This document shows positions 11,101 to 23,556 of a DNA stretch of 64,000 bases, piece after piece (position 1 is the first letter of the stretch; each line of letters starts with the position of its first letter). Location of the stretch: positions 53,608,370 to 53,672,369 of the forward strand of contig CM049307.1 of assembly GCA_026874595.1 (NCBI GenBank). Reading direction: 5' to 3'. The stretch comes from Sipunculus nudus (Eukaryota > Annelida > Sipuncula > Golfingiida > Sipunculidae). The notes under the pieces are model-generated. The model worked only from the letters and a program-made list of their open reading frames with translations, made no database searches and was not told the DNA's origin. The position numbers and the translations under genes are program-made.

Positions 11101-13269
11101 TTTACTAATTTATGATTAATTAATGTTTTTAGCTTTAGTGTGAAAGGATTCCCAGATATTACATTTGCTTGTCTTCCATCTTTAAAATTACTTTTCTTCA
11201 TCTGTCAAAAACTTATCCAACTACATCAGGAGCAGTTTTCACCAAAGGTCAAACAAGCACAAACTGTGCAGAGTCTAGTAAATTTGAATGTAGATGGCTC
11301 CACCTATATACCTCCAGTGTCACAGTGGGACTGTTGATCTTCTTCAGATGGTTGGTGTTGGGACCAAAGAAGTGAACCTGAATGGACACACTCAGCAGTT
11401 CATCAGCCTGCTCGGCCAGGATTCAGAGAGCTGGGGATACTCGTACACAGGAAAATTTTACCACGCTGGCCACCCAAAGCCGTATGGTAGTAACTTTGGC
11501 CAAGGGTCAATCATTGGGGTTCACATGGATATGTGGAGAGGAACACTGGCCTTCTACAAAAACAGAAAATTTATGGGTCAGTATATATTGATTTTGAAAA
11601 AAAAATATTGGATATCATAACCCTTAACTTTTTATGTGCCTGTTTATGACTGGAAATATGTTATACCCGCTGTCAGTCTGTCTGTCCGTTAACTTTTAGT
11701 GTCGCCATGATAACTTACTGGGGCTTTGATGATTTTACGTAACTCACCATAACTGCTTACTAATAGATTATCTCTCCAGAGTTCGAATATGGGCAAAATC
11801 CACACATATTTAATAAAGTCAGAGGTCACTAGGCTACTAACAAGGTGTTGCCGTGATCACGTCCGAGGAATACCATGGATTTTGATAAAACTCAACTGAA
11901 ATATAAATCAGTATAATATCTCGCATAAGTTTGATTTCCAGAAAATCCATGCATATTTAATGAGGTCAGAGGTCACCGGACTTTGTTGGCACCAATGGTG
12001 ACTTACCAAAAATCTTGTGGCTTTGATGAAACTCATATATATTTACCAATGAAGTTTCTCACCTGAATGACATTCACAGCAAAATTCATGCATATTTGAT
12101 GAGGGTAGAAGGCACCAGATATGCAAGGGGCGTGTTATGCACCATTTTCCATGCTCTTGTTTGAGGGATAGGATATAACCTAGTTATTAAATCATCAGAC
12201 TTTCCAGCAAGAGATGCTCATTTCATTTGCAATAAGAGCTTGCTAAATGAGAGTAGACCCATTTTAAAATGTTCTAAGTTTATCACACCAATGCAAACAA
12301 ACATTCAGTGACATCTGGAAATAATCATACCTATGCATTATAAAACCTGTTATCCAGAAGGCTTGATAATTATTTATAATTCCTTTCATATAGCTGCCTT
12401 AATCCTTATTCAATAGACCGTGCCTGCTACAGGCTATAGCCTATAGTCCTGAAATTGTTAAAAAAATGGATAAATTTGATCCATAACTCCATAGCTTTAT
12501 CATCTTGTGCAGCAGCTTGGTGTTAGCACCCACACTTTCTGCTTTTGAGTTCTTTCACGTCCCCCCTCAGTCCCATAACACAATACAAGCAGTGTACCTG
12601 TAAAACTAATTAACAGAATCCTTTTGGCAGTAGGGTGATGAATTGCCCACAAATATGATATGATACAAGCTCTTGCATAGTTTTATATCATATATATGAG
12701 AGATGGTGCCACCAGCAATCCTTTCTCACTTTTGTGCACCTAACCTTCCATCACAGGTACTTATATATAATGAGCAGCTTCCTTTGTATTTTGCACATGC
12801 ATCATTATAGAGAAGAGGACTTAGCCTATTTACCAGTAAATTGATTTCATGATTTTTAGTACAACTGTGACCTTCACCTTGAATTTATCAACAATAGATG
12901 AAAAGCATTCAAAACATGAAAAAGTCCTCATTGAAACTTTTAATGAGCTTCCAGATATGAAGCCCTTTTTTTGCTCATCTATTACTTTCGGTTTTTTTTC
13001 CAGGTTTAGCTACTAAAGGTTTATACGGGAAGATGTTGTACCCAATGGTGTCATCAACAGCAGCCCGCAGCGCCATGAAGCTGATAAAAGCACGGACCTG
13101 TGAAACGACGCTGCAGTTCTTCTGTTGTCAGGTGCTGAGACGAAGCATTCCTAAACACATGGGAGTCGTGGAAGTGCTGGAATTCCCACCTGGACTGAAA
13201 GTGTTCCTGGACAATAATTACGGCTGGCTGTTGAACTCTGTGGAACCGTATGCGTGTTTTGATAGATAA
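4991..13269 (+). CDS. SPSB3: SPRY domain-containing SOCS box protein 3-like, 3' three exons (partial)
   Basis: Substrate adaptor of a Cullin-5/Elongin B/C ubiquitin ligase. Vertebrate SPSB3 acts in the nucleus and has been reported to target cGAS. Exons are 4991-5178, 11348-11576 and 13004-13269 (stop TAA), with splice phases 1 (incoming), 0 and 1 in agreement and AG/GT at every boundary. Together they encode about 226 residues. SPRY signatures are [61 protein letters not shown] and [14 protein letters not shown]. The C-terminal SOCS box shows a BC box ([11 protein letters not shown]) and a Cul5-box-like [11 protein letters not shown]. The protein ends sooner after the SOCS box than the human one. 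The N-terminal exon or exons with the start codon were not found and lie upstream, possibly outside the window. The introns (6.2 and 1.4 kb) are packed with transposable elements. Family assignment is firm; completeness is not. Confidence 0.9.
5918..6061 (+). pseudogene. Truncated Tigger/CENP-B-like transposase N-terminus
   Basis: A 47-codon frame starts at ATG 5918 and ends at TAA 6059-6061. It reads [18 protein letters not shown], then SIGKTQV, the pattern of the psq/CENP-B helix-turn-helix that opens Tigger and jerky-type transposases (L-KEKV-I...GIGKTQV-I). No DDE catalytic domain follows, and the downstream space is filled by the nested repeat element. The frame is therefore a dead stub, unlikely to make a functional protein. 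Confidence 0.7.
6209..7741 (+). mobile_element. Non-autonomous element with eight ~180-bp tandem units
   Basis: The unit begins near CGGACTTTTTTCGCAATGCC and recurs at about 6280, 6459, 6639, 6819, 6992, 7172, 7352 and 7532 (spacing 173-180 bp). The array is framed by a perfect 10-bp inverted pair, TGCCCCCGCC at 6209 and GGCGGGGGCA at 7707-7716. A hairpin GTGTCG-TTC-CGACAC follows at about 7720-7735, then ACATCTAG. The central array plus 3' hairpin resembles pearl/HINE-type non-autonomous Helentrons described in bivalves. The array makes spurious open frames on both strands. Confidence 0.75.
8230..8445 (+). repeat. Dispersed repeat, second copy at 33.77 kb
   Basis: The stretch from TTCTTATAAGGCCTCTGTGA through AAAACATGTAACCTAAGGT to GCAAAATGCCATTTGCAAA matches 33775-33955 with substitutions and small indels, in the same orientation. 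No terminal inverted repeats or coding frame were seen, so the class is unknown. Confidence 0.6.
8460..9706 (+). mobile_element. Non-autonomous element with seven ~145-bp tandem units
   Basis: The head contains GTCCGTCATTCTGTCCGTCC. Units starting with CTCAACAACAACATACT-like sequence recur at about 8544, 8690, 8834, 8923, 9079, 9223 and 9368. The 8834 unit is cut to 89 bp. Shared unit text includes CAAATTCACAGGGATGATTGG and CCAATATGGCCGCCACAGCC. The tail ends in CCACATCTAGTTG, close to the ACACATCTAG tail of the 6.2-kb element, which suggests a related class. Confidence 0.7.
9707..11347. other. SPSB3 intron sequence without recognised features
   Basis: AT-rich intronic DNA. A mildly GC-richer stretch near 10.2-10.4 kb (GTGACC/GCACC-type words) and another near 10.7-10.87 kb look like old repeat material. 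The latter part leads into the acceptor TTGATCTTCTTCAG before 11348. No coding potential was supported. Confidence 0.6.
11348..11576 (+). CDS. SPSB3: SPSB3 exon: middle of the SPRY domain
   Basis: Acceptor tgatcttcttcag precedes 11348; donor ATGG|gtcagt follows 11576. It enters in phase 0 and leaves in phase 1. It encodes [13 protein letters not shown], then [14 protein letters not shown] and [17 protein letters not shown], closely following the MVGIGTSDVDLD...SIIGVHLDTWHGTL block of vertebrate SPSB3. Confidence 0.93.
11650..12170 (+). mobile_element. Dispersed ~510-bp repeat element, copy 1
   Basis: The head GTCTGTCTGTCCGTTAACTT is followed by about three internal units sharing AAAATCCA-GCATATTTAATGAGGTCAGAGGTCAC. 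The tail reads GGGGCGTGTTATGCACCATT...CATGCTCTTG. A second copy with the same order of parts is at 19.35-19.87 kb, on the same strand. It lies in the SPSB3 intron between the last two exons. Confidence 0.75.
13004..13269 (+). CDS. SPSB3: SPSB3 terminal coding exon: end of SPRY and SOCS box
   Basis: A strong polypyrimidine tract and cag precede 13004. It enters in phase 1 and ends at TAA 13267-13269. It encodes [20 protein letters not shown], the BC box [11 protein letters not shown] and the [16 protein letters not shown] segment, then stops after ACFDR. Confidence 0.92.
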
Positions 13270-16200
13270 TAGTTGGTACAGTGCTCTTTTTGGTTATAAG
13301 TTGCCTTCCCATCATGCCACATTTTGGTCTTAATAACTAGGGCTGTAGTTATGATCTGGTGTAAGTCATATAGTCAGATGATTTATCAGTATCAGCAAAT
13401 ATCCTTTACTGATGTGATTGCAATATTTGACCTTTTGATTGAAAGTGACATTTGTAATTGATCACAGTGTCAGCTGCATGTATAAAGCATATATTTAGGT
13501 GAAATGTTATTGGTCAGATTCAACAGCAACAGCATGTGATTGGTTAATCAGTATATGATTCAACCAATAGGAGGGATTGTTCTACAATAGATGCATTATT
13601 GTTTTCTAAATCATACTTCATGAATAACATTGGATTACTTTTTCGGTTTTGAAGTCAGTTGTGTAACCTAAAGATTGGGTATCTCTCTATGAGCAAAGTA
13701 AAACATAAAAAATTAATACAACTTGCATCTATTGTTCCATGTGTTGTGATTGGAGTATCGCCATATGGATCACATCATGAGACAAGAAATCTGCTTTTTA
13801 ATGAATGCAAGCCTCCACCATGTGAGGATCCCTTTTATTTGATGATCCCAAAAACCGTGTTTGCATTCACTTATTTGGACTATATTCCCAGGTTCATTCA
13901 TGCATAGGTGACTTTATTCTGGTAATATTCCTTGAGGATATACCTGAGTCTGGATCATGTTCCGGGTCCACACCGAAATCTAGTTGATTCTTCATTGGCC
14001 TATTCCTGAAAAAGCTCTGAACATTTTGTGAGATTCATTTGCCCATCCAGAAAAGCTCTGTGGACAGCTTTGTAAGATTCCATTATGATTATGTGAGTTA
14101 TGTTGTAAACAAACTCACACACAAACGGGGATGAACACATGCCCTCCTGGCAGAGACAAAAATATATGTTACAGCCTTAGTTAAGAAAATGTTTCATTGG
14201 AATCTATATGGTATGATTTCATTGGAAAGAACGAAACCCAATCTTTGGTCTATCATGAAATTTTTTGGAAAAAAAAAAAACATGATGGATCAATAGGGGA
14301 AATATGGGAAGGCAACTTATTAAACACTCAATGGAAGGTGCCAGTTGAATGCAGTGTTGAGTGAATGCGGATGTTGATTGCCGATGATGATATTACTTAA
14401 TCATACTAGAATCAATTATGTACTGAATAAATAATTTTATGGTTGAAATGAGGGTTAAATAACAGAGGGTCCTCCAGCTCAAATCCTGGTGAACCATACG
14501 GTGTAACTACAACTTGCCTAATATGAAATCAACTAATATAATGCCTTACTAAATAATTTAAACATATGTGATTTGGACAATGAACACATCATCCATCATC
14601 ATGTAATCATCTTCATCTGAAGAAAATAGACAGTGCCACCTTCAGGCCATAGCTGTAACTGGGAAAATTTGGTCAAGTATGGCTGTTCATGGCACTAATA
14701 TGTTAATATTAAAGAAGACCTTTCATATAGTCAACAATGAATATTGTTAAAGGCAGCTTGAGAGAGTGTTGAGCTCTCAACCAGTGTGGGGTTTCTTTAT
14801 TTGTGTGTATTGTTTATTTATATAGTAGCTTTGTTTTTAGCTTATTTGTTGAACAACATGTTACTTTTAAATGTACCATATGAAAACGCCGGGGATATTG
14901 AAAGTAGACGTTAGACTGGGGAACAGTTAATAAACACTGTTGAAGTTGCAATCATGTTCACAAACTTCTAACTGAGCTTTCTGATAGGTTTAGGTAAGAC
15001 CTCTTTCATGACTAGCATTTAGGTCAATATTCAGTAGCCATACCAGACGTTGGGCACTATTACCATTGGTACAGCTACCATAAGGTTATTAAAACTCCAA
15101 ATAAACCATTTGATATCTTTGGTAAAGGTCTCCCTCGTCTGAAAAAGTTAGATCACTACAGCAGTATTTTGCATATTTTAAAAAATTTGTTTGATGTGAC
15201 AAAATATTTTGTGACATAATACAATGCACAGAGTTCATCATTGAGAATACCTATATTTACTAGTTTTAAATCACTGAACTGCATTCTGGGTATAGCATGT
15301 GCAGGGGATACCATTTAAAATTCTCCATCAGGTGGCAGCATTGATGATCTGACCAGGGTTCTGTTCAGGTGGATGAGCTGGATTATCTTGTAATGTTACA
15401 GGCTCAAGTCATATTTGAGTTCAATCAGTGAAACAGGAAAAAAAGGTTTTGGCAGTTAGGAGGACTTTCTGCTGTTACTATAAAAAAAGATAGTGCAAGG
15501 AAATTTTAAGCAGGAAAAGTGAACAAGATTGCTGGTGGAACAACCACATGGGTGTTTAATTAATTTACACTAAGAAATCCAGTAACAAACTATATTTAAT
15601 ATTTCTCATATTCTAGAGTATGTTTATAATATCTGCTGTTTATGTATATGCTGTATATAAGACACGATGGCAGGCTATCAGATGTCATTAAATTTTAGAT
15701 GACTTTAGCTATCTCAAAGCTGCAAGGACAGTGCTTTTGAATACACAATTCCCTGCTTGGTTAATTGTGAAAATTGTGATCTGACTGGTTTAAGATATGA
15801 TGATTTATACTCAACAATTAATAAAAGAAAAATAACCATGCTACTTCCTAAATTTTGAGTCAGTTTCTTAGAAACGTCATCAAATTGTTAGTCTTACTTA
15901 AAATCACATATTTATGTTACAGGTTTTGTAATTCCCCTTTTCCCGGAGCATTTGGACATGTGTACAGTGATTATTAGCTGTGCTCCAGTGAAATAGCCAG
16001 CAACATGTTTTGTCAAGTAAAGTCAGGTACAAGACAGTCTTAGACAAAATACATGGCTTTAAAAAAGAAGAGAGATTTTTCAGTTTGTATGATTTTAGAT
16101 ATGATTCTGATATTTGAGGGTTTTTGCCAATATACCTGACCCAAACAGTCAGTGTTAGTTATTGCCAATAGGTGTCACAAGTTTGGTGGGAAAGGTCTAT

Positions 16201-17029
16201 ATTATCTGTCATGCTTGACTCTGTGGGAGCCAGACTGTTATATGGATGTGAACTACCACTGTAGGCCCTTTTGTTATATGCTAGTGATGAAACCAGGTTA
16301 TTTAGTTGCTGCTTTGTATATAAAAGATACCCTTAAAGTACCACAAAATACACAATTTTCCAATTCCAGAATTCTTATGAAACATTATGGGACTTAGGCA
16401 GAGGTGTGCTACAGTGGAGGAAAGTGACCTCTGGTGGCACTTGCTCTGATTCAGTTTGTCTGCTGGATAAAACCTTGTGCTCATTGGATACTTATTCAGT
16501 CTCATTAATATTCATGGTGTAATTAGGCATTGTAGTTTAATTTAGGAAAACCCAAGGGTAGTCTACCATTGTTAATTTGTATTATAGTGTGTATAAAACA
16601 AATTATTTGTACAGTAAGGAATCTTTAATTTTATCTTTTCAAAAGAGAATATGTGTTTGATGATGTGAGATTATGAATTATGTGATATGGATAGCTTAAT
16701 ATAATTAATTTGTAGTCGTTATCAGTGAAATTGCCTTTTGTTTCACTTAGTTTGTGCTAAAGGGTCAAAACCAAAAGAGTGTTAATGGATGGGTTCATAG
16801 TAATTAGGGAGTTTTCTAACTATTCTTGGTGATCCATTTATGGTTCTTGTTCTGGTTTATTTGAGATCCTTTAGTCACTGATTCGTCATTTCGAGCTTCT
16901 TGGCTGTCACTTGACTAATATGCTCTGGGTTTTCCGTTTACTTTGGAACCCTTTGTCTTTGTAAACCCATGGCCACTTTCAGGAATGTTTTCTTTGTGTC
17001 TTATTCAGCATTTGATCTCTTCGTGAGTC
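13270..17029. other. SPSB3 3' flank and intergenic DNA
   Basis: The nearest clear AATAAA after the SPSB3 stop is at 14426-14431, a candidate poly(A) signal that would give a roughly 1.2-kb 3' UTR. ATTGG/CCAAT motifs cluster at about 13.51-13.57 kb. The rest is AT-rich DNA without supported genes. Open frames at 13.66 and 16.15 kb have no family signature. Confidence 0.45.
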
Positions 17030-17845
17030 TCTTGGTAAAGGCCTTTATCACGATGGGTGTCCCTTTGCAAAGGCCTTGATCATGACGGGTGTCCCTTGGT
17101 AAAGGCCTTGATCATGACAGGTGTCCCTTTGTAAAGGTCTCGATCACAACGGCTGTCCCTGGGTAAAGTCCTTGATCATGACAGGTGTCCCTTGGTCAGT
17201 GCCTTGATCATGACGGGTGTCCCTTTGTCAACACCTAGGTCATGAATGGTGTCCCTTTGTAAATGCCTTTATCATGACGGGTGTCCCTTGGTAAATGCCT
17301 TGATCATGAAGGGTGTCCCTTTGTCAACACCTTGGTCATGACAGGTGTCCCTTTGTAAAGGTCTTGATCATGACAGGTGTCCCTTGGTAAATGCCTTGAT
17401 CATGACGGGTGTCCCTATGTCAACACCTCGGTCATGACGGGTGTCCCTTGGTAAATGCGTTGATCACGACGGGTGTCCCTTGGTAAATGCCTTGATCACG
17501 ACGGGTGTCCCTTTGTTAAGGCCTTGATCACGACAGGTGTCTATTGGTAAAGGCCTTGATTATGACGGGTGCCCAGTCAGGGCCTTAATCATGACGGGTG
17601 TCCCTTTTTTAAGGCCTTGATCATGATGGTTGTCCCTTTGTAAAGGTCTTGATCATGACGGTTGTCCCTTTGTCAAGGTCTTGATCATGACGGGTGTCCC
17701 TTTGAAAAGGTCTTGATCATGACGGGTGTCCCTTTGTAAAGGCCTTGATTATGGCGGGTGTCTCTTGGTAATCCTTAATCATGACGGGTGTCCATTAGTA
17801 AAGGCCTTGATTATGACGGGTGTCCGTTGGTAATCCTTTTGACCC
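17030..17845 (+). repeat. Minisatellite, ~32-bp unit, about 25 copies
   Basis: The unit is approximately CCTTGATCATGACGGGTGTC followed by CCTTTGTAAAGG. Variation is concentrated at GGTAAA/TGTCAA and GACGGG/GACAGG, and several units are shortened. Decayed versions (TTGATCCCTTTC, GATCACAACAGTGG) continue to about 18.2 kb. There is no open frame across it. Confidence 0.92.
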
Positions 17846-19350
17846 CGATCTCTTTCCGGGTCACTTGGTAAAAGCTGTGATTACAACAGTGAGTATCTTG
17901 GAAATTCCTTGTCCCTGTTTTGGTCTTTTGGTAATCCCCTGATCCCTTTCAGTGCCTCTTAGTCAAGACCGTGATCACAACAGTGGATGCCATGGTAATC
18001 TCTTGATCCCTTTCTGGTTTTCTTTATAATCCCTTGATCCTCGCTGAATGTGTCTCTAGGAAATCCCTTTATCCCGTTTAGGTCTCTTGGTTATCACTTG
18101 GTCTCTTTTAAATAACCTGATCCCAGCATCGAGTTTAATGATAAAGGCATTGACTGTAGCAATGTGGAGTTCTTGGTGAACCCTTGATCAGTCCCCTTAA
18201 ATTCTTGGTTAAAACTTAACTGGGCCTGATTTCCTGTTTGATGCCGTGGTTATTACGTACACTGCTATACATCGGTGTTAAAGGAATCAGTTAATTGTTA
18301 GTAGAGTCCACTCAGAGTCAAATATGAACTATAACCCCAGGCTGAATATCCAGGAATTTTAAATTTGTGTCTCAAACACCTTAATTTAAATTTTTGGGTA
18401 AAAAGGCCAAACTATCACACTTCCTTTACATGGAAAATACATTTTATCATTGTAAAATTATACTAATACAAACACACACATATATATTTATAATATATAT
18501 TTATATATTTAATATATTTATATATTACGAGATATATAAATATATACACATATATATTTATATATCGTAATTCTTTACTATACTGTACTACTGTAGACCG
18601 ATACGCTGAGCCTAGGTTATAATGCACTAACAGGACACGATATTTCCACAAGCTGTGTGGATTGTGTAATATGGAACATGTGTATCACAGCTGTACACGT
18701 CCTGGCTGAATATGTATGATACCCAGCTGCGGGGTACAGTTTTGTATGAACTGGTTCATGTGAGTTGTTTGGTATGGATTACAGTCATACATAACAGTCT
18801 GTGAATCAGGGGACGCACCAGGAATCAGTGGCGGCCGCGAGCTGTGGTGACTCGATAGGTCAAACATAGTACCACGGGCGAAAACAATATATGTAAAGGG
18901 GAGGGGCTACTGATGAATGACATAATAATAATTATTATTATAAGATCACTGACAGTTGTGGGATTTCCCGAATAACAGGATTGAGGAAGTTTTATTAAGG
19001 GTTTGACTCGCTTGTCAGTTAGCCCGACAAGTTTTAACTGGTGTGACCGTAAATTGTAGGGAACCTGCCATATATTACATTGCATACAGGCATAACCCGC
19101 CCTGAACGGAACATTTACTATGCACCGAATCATTTTCAAAAGAGTAACCGCTGACTAGGGATTATGGGTGAAGTAATAATTTCCCAAACAATGCACATTG
19201 CCTCTAAACACACCAGTGGCCTAGCTATAAATGCTGTGACGAGAATAGATACAAGCCATTTAAAATTTGTTTGGTCAGAGATGGTTCATGGCAAATTACA
19301 TGCGCATGGATTTTGTTTGGTGGAAATGCTTGAAATACGCCCGTGTATGA
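17846..19350. other. Degenerate flank of the minisatellite and AT-rich DNA
   Basis: 17.85-18.2 kb holds decayed minisatellite words. 18.47-18.57 kb is an imperfect TA-rich tract. No gene was recognised. Confidence 0.5.
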
Positions 19351-19351
19351 C

Positions 19352-19866
19352 AGGACGTGTTATGGTATACTCACCGTCCGTCCGTTCGTTAACTTTTAGT
19401 GTCGCCGCGATAACTTACCGGGGCTTTGATGGATTTTCACGAAACACACCTTAACTACTTAACAATAGTCTATCTCGCCTGAGTTCGATTATGGTCAAAA
19501 TCCGTGCATATTTAATAAGGTCATGCAGAGGCCACTAGGCTACATTGTGGCGATAACCTATACGAGGAATACGATGGATTTTGATAAAACTAAATAGAAA
19601 TGTTAATCAATAAAGTATCTCGCTGAATTTCGATTTGCAGCAAAATCCACGCATATTTAATGATGTCGGAGGTCACCACACCTTTGTGGCACCACCCAGA
19701 CTTTTCAAAAATCTAATGTTTTTTTTCATATAGCTCATGATGAGTATTTACCAATACAGTTTTTCATCTGAATAACATTCTCAACAAATTCACGCATATT
19801 GAATGAGGTCAGAGGTCACAAAATATGCTAAGGGCGTATAATGCATCGTTTGCGGTGCTCTTGTTG
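19352..19866 (+). mobile_element. Dispersed ~510-bp repeat element, copy 2
   Basis: Head CCGTCCGTCCGTTCGTTAAC, internal AAATCC-CGCATATTTAAT units and tail AAGGGCGTATAATGCATCG match the 11.65-kb copy in order and orientation. The tail can form GCATC-GTTTGC-GGTGC, a 5-bp stem with one wobble pair, ahead of TCTTGTTG. Confidence 0.75.
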
Positions 19867-20026
19867 AATTAAGTAACATTTATTAAACATGTCTATGTGG
19901 CGCTTGAATTGTGAAAAAGGTTTTGATTTCGAAATTTGACAGTTGTGGCCGACGTCCCACGATCCATAACTGAAAGATGTTTGTTTTGAATAGAAGTAAC
20001 CTGGTGCAGAACATTAAACTAATTAA

Positions 20027-20368
20027 AATTAAACATGTACATCTGCAGAATTTCCATTTTGGTTTGGGACTACTTGACAGGGCGGTTGCACTCGCTTCCT
20101 ATCTTTTTATTTTGTATCCCGGTGTCGTCCAGGCCCGGTGTCTACCGCACCTGTGGGTCCAGGGTGTATAGTCAACCCCATTGCTAGGTCATAATACGAG
20201 GAACCCCCCAAAGGACGCACTCGTATGTGTGGGGCACAGCCTTCCCATTAAGCCAGCAAAGCGCTCACCCTGGGTCTGGACCGACCGTGAAAAACCTCGC
20301 CACCTCGGCTGAAATTCGAAACCACGATCTTCCGGCTTTACCCCTGAGCCACAGAAGCCGGTCACAGG
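20027..20368 (-). mobile_element. tRNA-derived SINE with 16-bp target-site duplication
   Basis: On the - strand the head (from about 20362 downwards) contains TGGCTCAGGGG, a good Pol III A box, and about 30 bp later GGTTTCGAATTTC, a B-box-like element, as in tRNA-derived SINE heads. The insertion is flanked by a perfect direct repeat, acattaaactaattaa, at 20011-20026 and 20369-20384. This length is typical of LINE-driven retroposition. It is not an intact tRNA gene, because the arms do not fold into a complete cloverleaf. Confidence 0.75.
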
Positions 20369-20384
20369 ACATTAAACTAATTAA

Positions 20385-23150
20385 TCCAAAATTGTCCGTC
20401 TGTCCGCAACGGGAGGTCACGTTTGAACCCATGGCATGTATCTCAAGAAAATCTTGATCGGGTCACCGTATGACCGTTGTGAAGCGGGCCCAGTTAACAT
20501 TTATCAAATACTTGACCCTATCCAAAATTAGATGAAATATGGCTTTTACTGTTTTCTGTGTGTATATCTTTTCTCTTAAAACAGCTTCATGGCAACTGGT
20601 GAGGATACTTAAAGATTATGGCACTTTCAAGTTTAATGAAATGTTGGAAATAATCCCTTATAGGTTTATAATGCGTCAGTTGGTATATACAGGTGTCGGC
20701 TCAGGTATGCGCTTTCCTGGTGCTGCCCATTCATATATTAACGTCTGATAAACGGTATATTGTGGTCTAACAACAGTCTTGAAGAATGCTTAAGTAATAT
20801 CTACGATCATCAGAGAACAGAGAACATCAGGGTAATCCATAGAGCCTTACGGGTACTTAGGTTGCCTTCAATGGAACAAGGTGAAAAACTCCCGATATGT
20901 GCATATCGATACATATTCATGATCCCCCTGCTGGTTAATTCTCAGCTCTATATTTCGTGATCTTGAATATGTTAATTTTGTAATGTCACGTGTTGTATTG
21001 AGAGCCGAGACTGGTGTATGCTCATGAATATAAATATTCAGGCCCCAATGCAGTGGTGTTTTTAAGTATATATATATAGCGATTGACTTGAGTGAACACA
21101 TTGCCTTGACCAGTATAAGAAAAGGCTGACGCCACATGTTATGAGTTCTATTCAATGAAAAAATATTAGTTTCTAAAGTTATTTAGCGGTGATTACTTCT
21201 CCGTGTTGTATCAGCCGGAAGATAAATGTCTTTGTCATGTAGTAAGAGAAGGATTAGCTCGCCATTGGTAAATTCAGTAATTATTCATGTACATAATTAT
21301 AGCATTATCATCCTGTCGAGATATCTGACAATAGTACAAGTAACAATTTTTCCTTTCATATGTTAACTTCCTCAAGGAAATTTTAAATTCAGTATTTATT
21401 ACTTTGTGCATTAGTTTGGTTATCAAGCTTTATCATATCCTTATGTTTCAAATGAGGCTGCTCGATTCTGTTGTCCAATGAATAATCAGATGTTGTTTGC
21501 CCGAAAATCCCTTTTATAGTACAAACGCGTTTCCTTCTCCAATTGGCTCCACCAATCTGTTCTTTTACAGAAATATCCTGCATGAGAGCGAGAAGGCTCA
21601 CATAACGTATTGTATTTTATAAAACAAGAAAATGATTCACATAGGATGCAGATGCAATTTAGTGCCCCCCTGATATGCATGGACCACAAAATATGCATAT
21701 AGCCATTGGGTGTATTTTTTAATGTGAAATCTTACCGGTCGAGACAAAATATACGTGAAACTACAATATTAGCAACAGTTTTTGAAATAGTGCATATGCA
21801 CAATTTCCAATCGTATCTTAACGATTTAAATAATTGCATTACTAATTTCGCAACAATTTCTGTCAAAAGTTTGAGGCAAGAGTAATAATTAACTTATTAC
21901 TACCGTGGACATGGTTCTCACTCGAAAAATAATTGGTTCCATGAACAGAGGTTATGGTTAGGCCTACGTCAAAGGACTATTTTTGGTTGTTGCGTAGTGC
22001 ATTGCATAGTTGATTGAAAGGCCAAGTCCGCCAAGGGCAAACCAAGAGATGTCCATTGTAGTGTGAACAGTATTTTTGTTCATGTACGATTGTTTCCTGC
22101 AGCTATAGAGAATTAATATATTAAGGGTGCAGGAATGCCATTCAGATCACTATTATTATGAGACTTTCTGTTAGAACATTATATAAGGAATGTGCATTTT
22201 ACACGAGGCGAGTATGTAGCGGTTATTAGTGACCTCTTGTTCGGTGTGTGTGTGGAAGGGAGGCGCGTCCTGAAGTGATACATTGATGTACATAGCAGCC
22301 ATGTGTGCCGTTAAAAAATGTCATCGTGCCATACTGTATGTTGTTCTGTAAATAAAATCAATGACGCTATCTTGTGCGCCTTTTTGATTATACTTTGATA
22401 CATTTATAACACAGCGAACCCATATCCCGTTACTAATCTGGGGAAAACTCTAAAAGACAATTTAAAAAATAATAATAGTTTACGAAGTAATTTGGTAGGT
22501 CATTCATTTATTAACATGCAAGCTTCATGTAATTCCCTTAGGTGACAGTACTGTAGATAATTAAAGAGAAAAAAGTCGATTAAAAACACGTGTACTTGTT
22601 TTGTACGTTATATCTTTTATATCTTTAACATCCTCAACTGGTAACCTGTATGTGTGGTAACAAATAGTAAAGCACATACTATATTAACAATTTTCCGAAC
22701 ATTTGTTTATACTCCTGCTAAAAAAAGCACATACGCAGAGAAAGATTATACCACTCAAGTGAATGATATTAATGATATAGCACCATGCTCCTGCTATGCC
22801 ATACATAAAATACGCAGTGAATACATGCAGAGACATGCCGTGATATCACGAACAGACTGTCCAATTCAGTCACCATCTAATGAAGACCAGGTCATGTTAA
22901 AAAATAAGTATCATTTGTAAATCTGTGACCTGTGGCTAATATTCTGACAAAGGTCTGTTCTGGAGAATTCGACGATCTATCGTCGACCCAGTGGAAGAAA
23001 CAAAAAGAGAGCAGGAACATATCGATGCATTGGTTGGCATTCCGGGACAAATAACATAGAAAGTCACTTATTAAAAACCCAATTTCAGTTATTATTTATA
23101 ATAAAGTCCGACATGGTCTTGATAAAACCATATACAATTTTTACATATAC
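20385..23150. other. Intergenic AT-rich DNA
   Basis: No genes or clear repeat boundaries were recognised. It contains short TA stretches and scattered small open frames without family signatures. Confidence 0.5.
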
Positions 23151-23556
23151 CTATAGTTATGATCCTTTGTCCGTCCGTGCTTTGACAGGACACGTTTTGA
23201 AACCGTTTGACCTACGAATCCAAAATTCAGCTAACAGTTAGTTGTCCCAAAAATCTCCTACCATACCGAGATTAGCTCACTAGGACTTTGTTTCATCGAG
23301 ATATTAAGGAAAAAGCTCAATTTTCCATAAAAAATTGTAACACTTCAAGAAGACTGCTTAATATCAAAACCACTAATCTGACTTCGATCATATTTAATAT
23401 ACATATTCCTCTATATATTTGCTATGTACTTGCCAGAAATTAGGTCAGTATTGCATAATTGTTTTGAAGTTATGGGCCCGAATATAATTCACTCTGCAAA
23501 AATTAGGAAATATATTTACTCACTTGAGAATTGCTGAATCTAGAATCTGAATCTAG

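Noticed and set aside
17030..17845. CRISPR-like regular spacing
   Set aside because: Units are contiguous, with no unique spacers between conserved repeats. It is a eukaryotic minisatellite.
20280..20365. Functional tRNA gene on the - strand
   Set aside because: A- and B-box-like motifs are present, but acceptor and anticodon arms do not close, and the unit is bounded by a 16-bp target duplication, so it is a SINE head.
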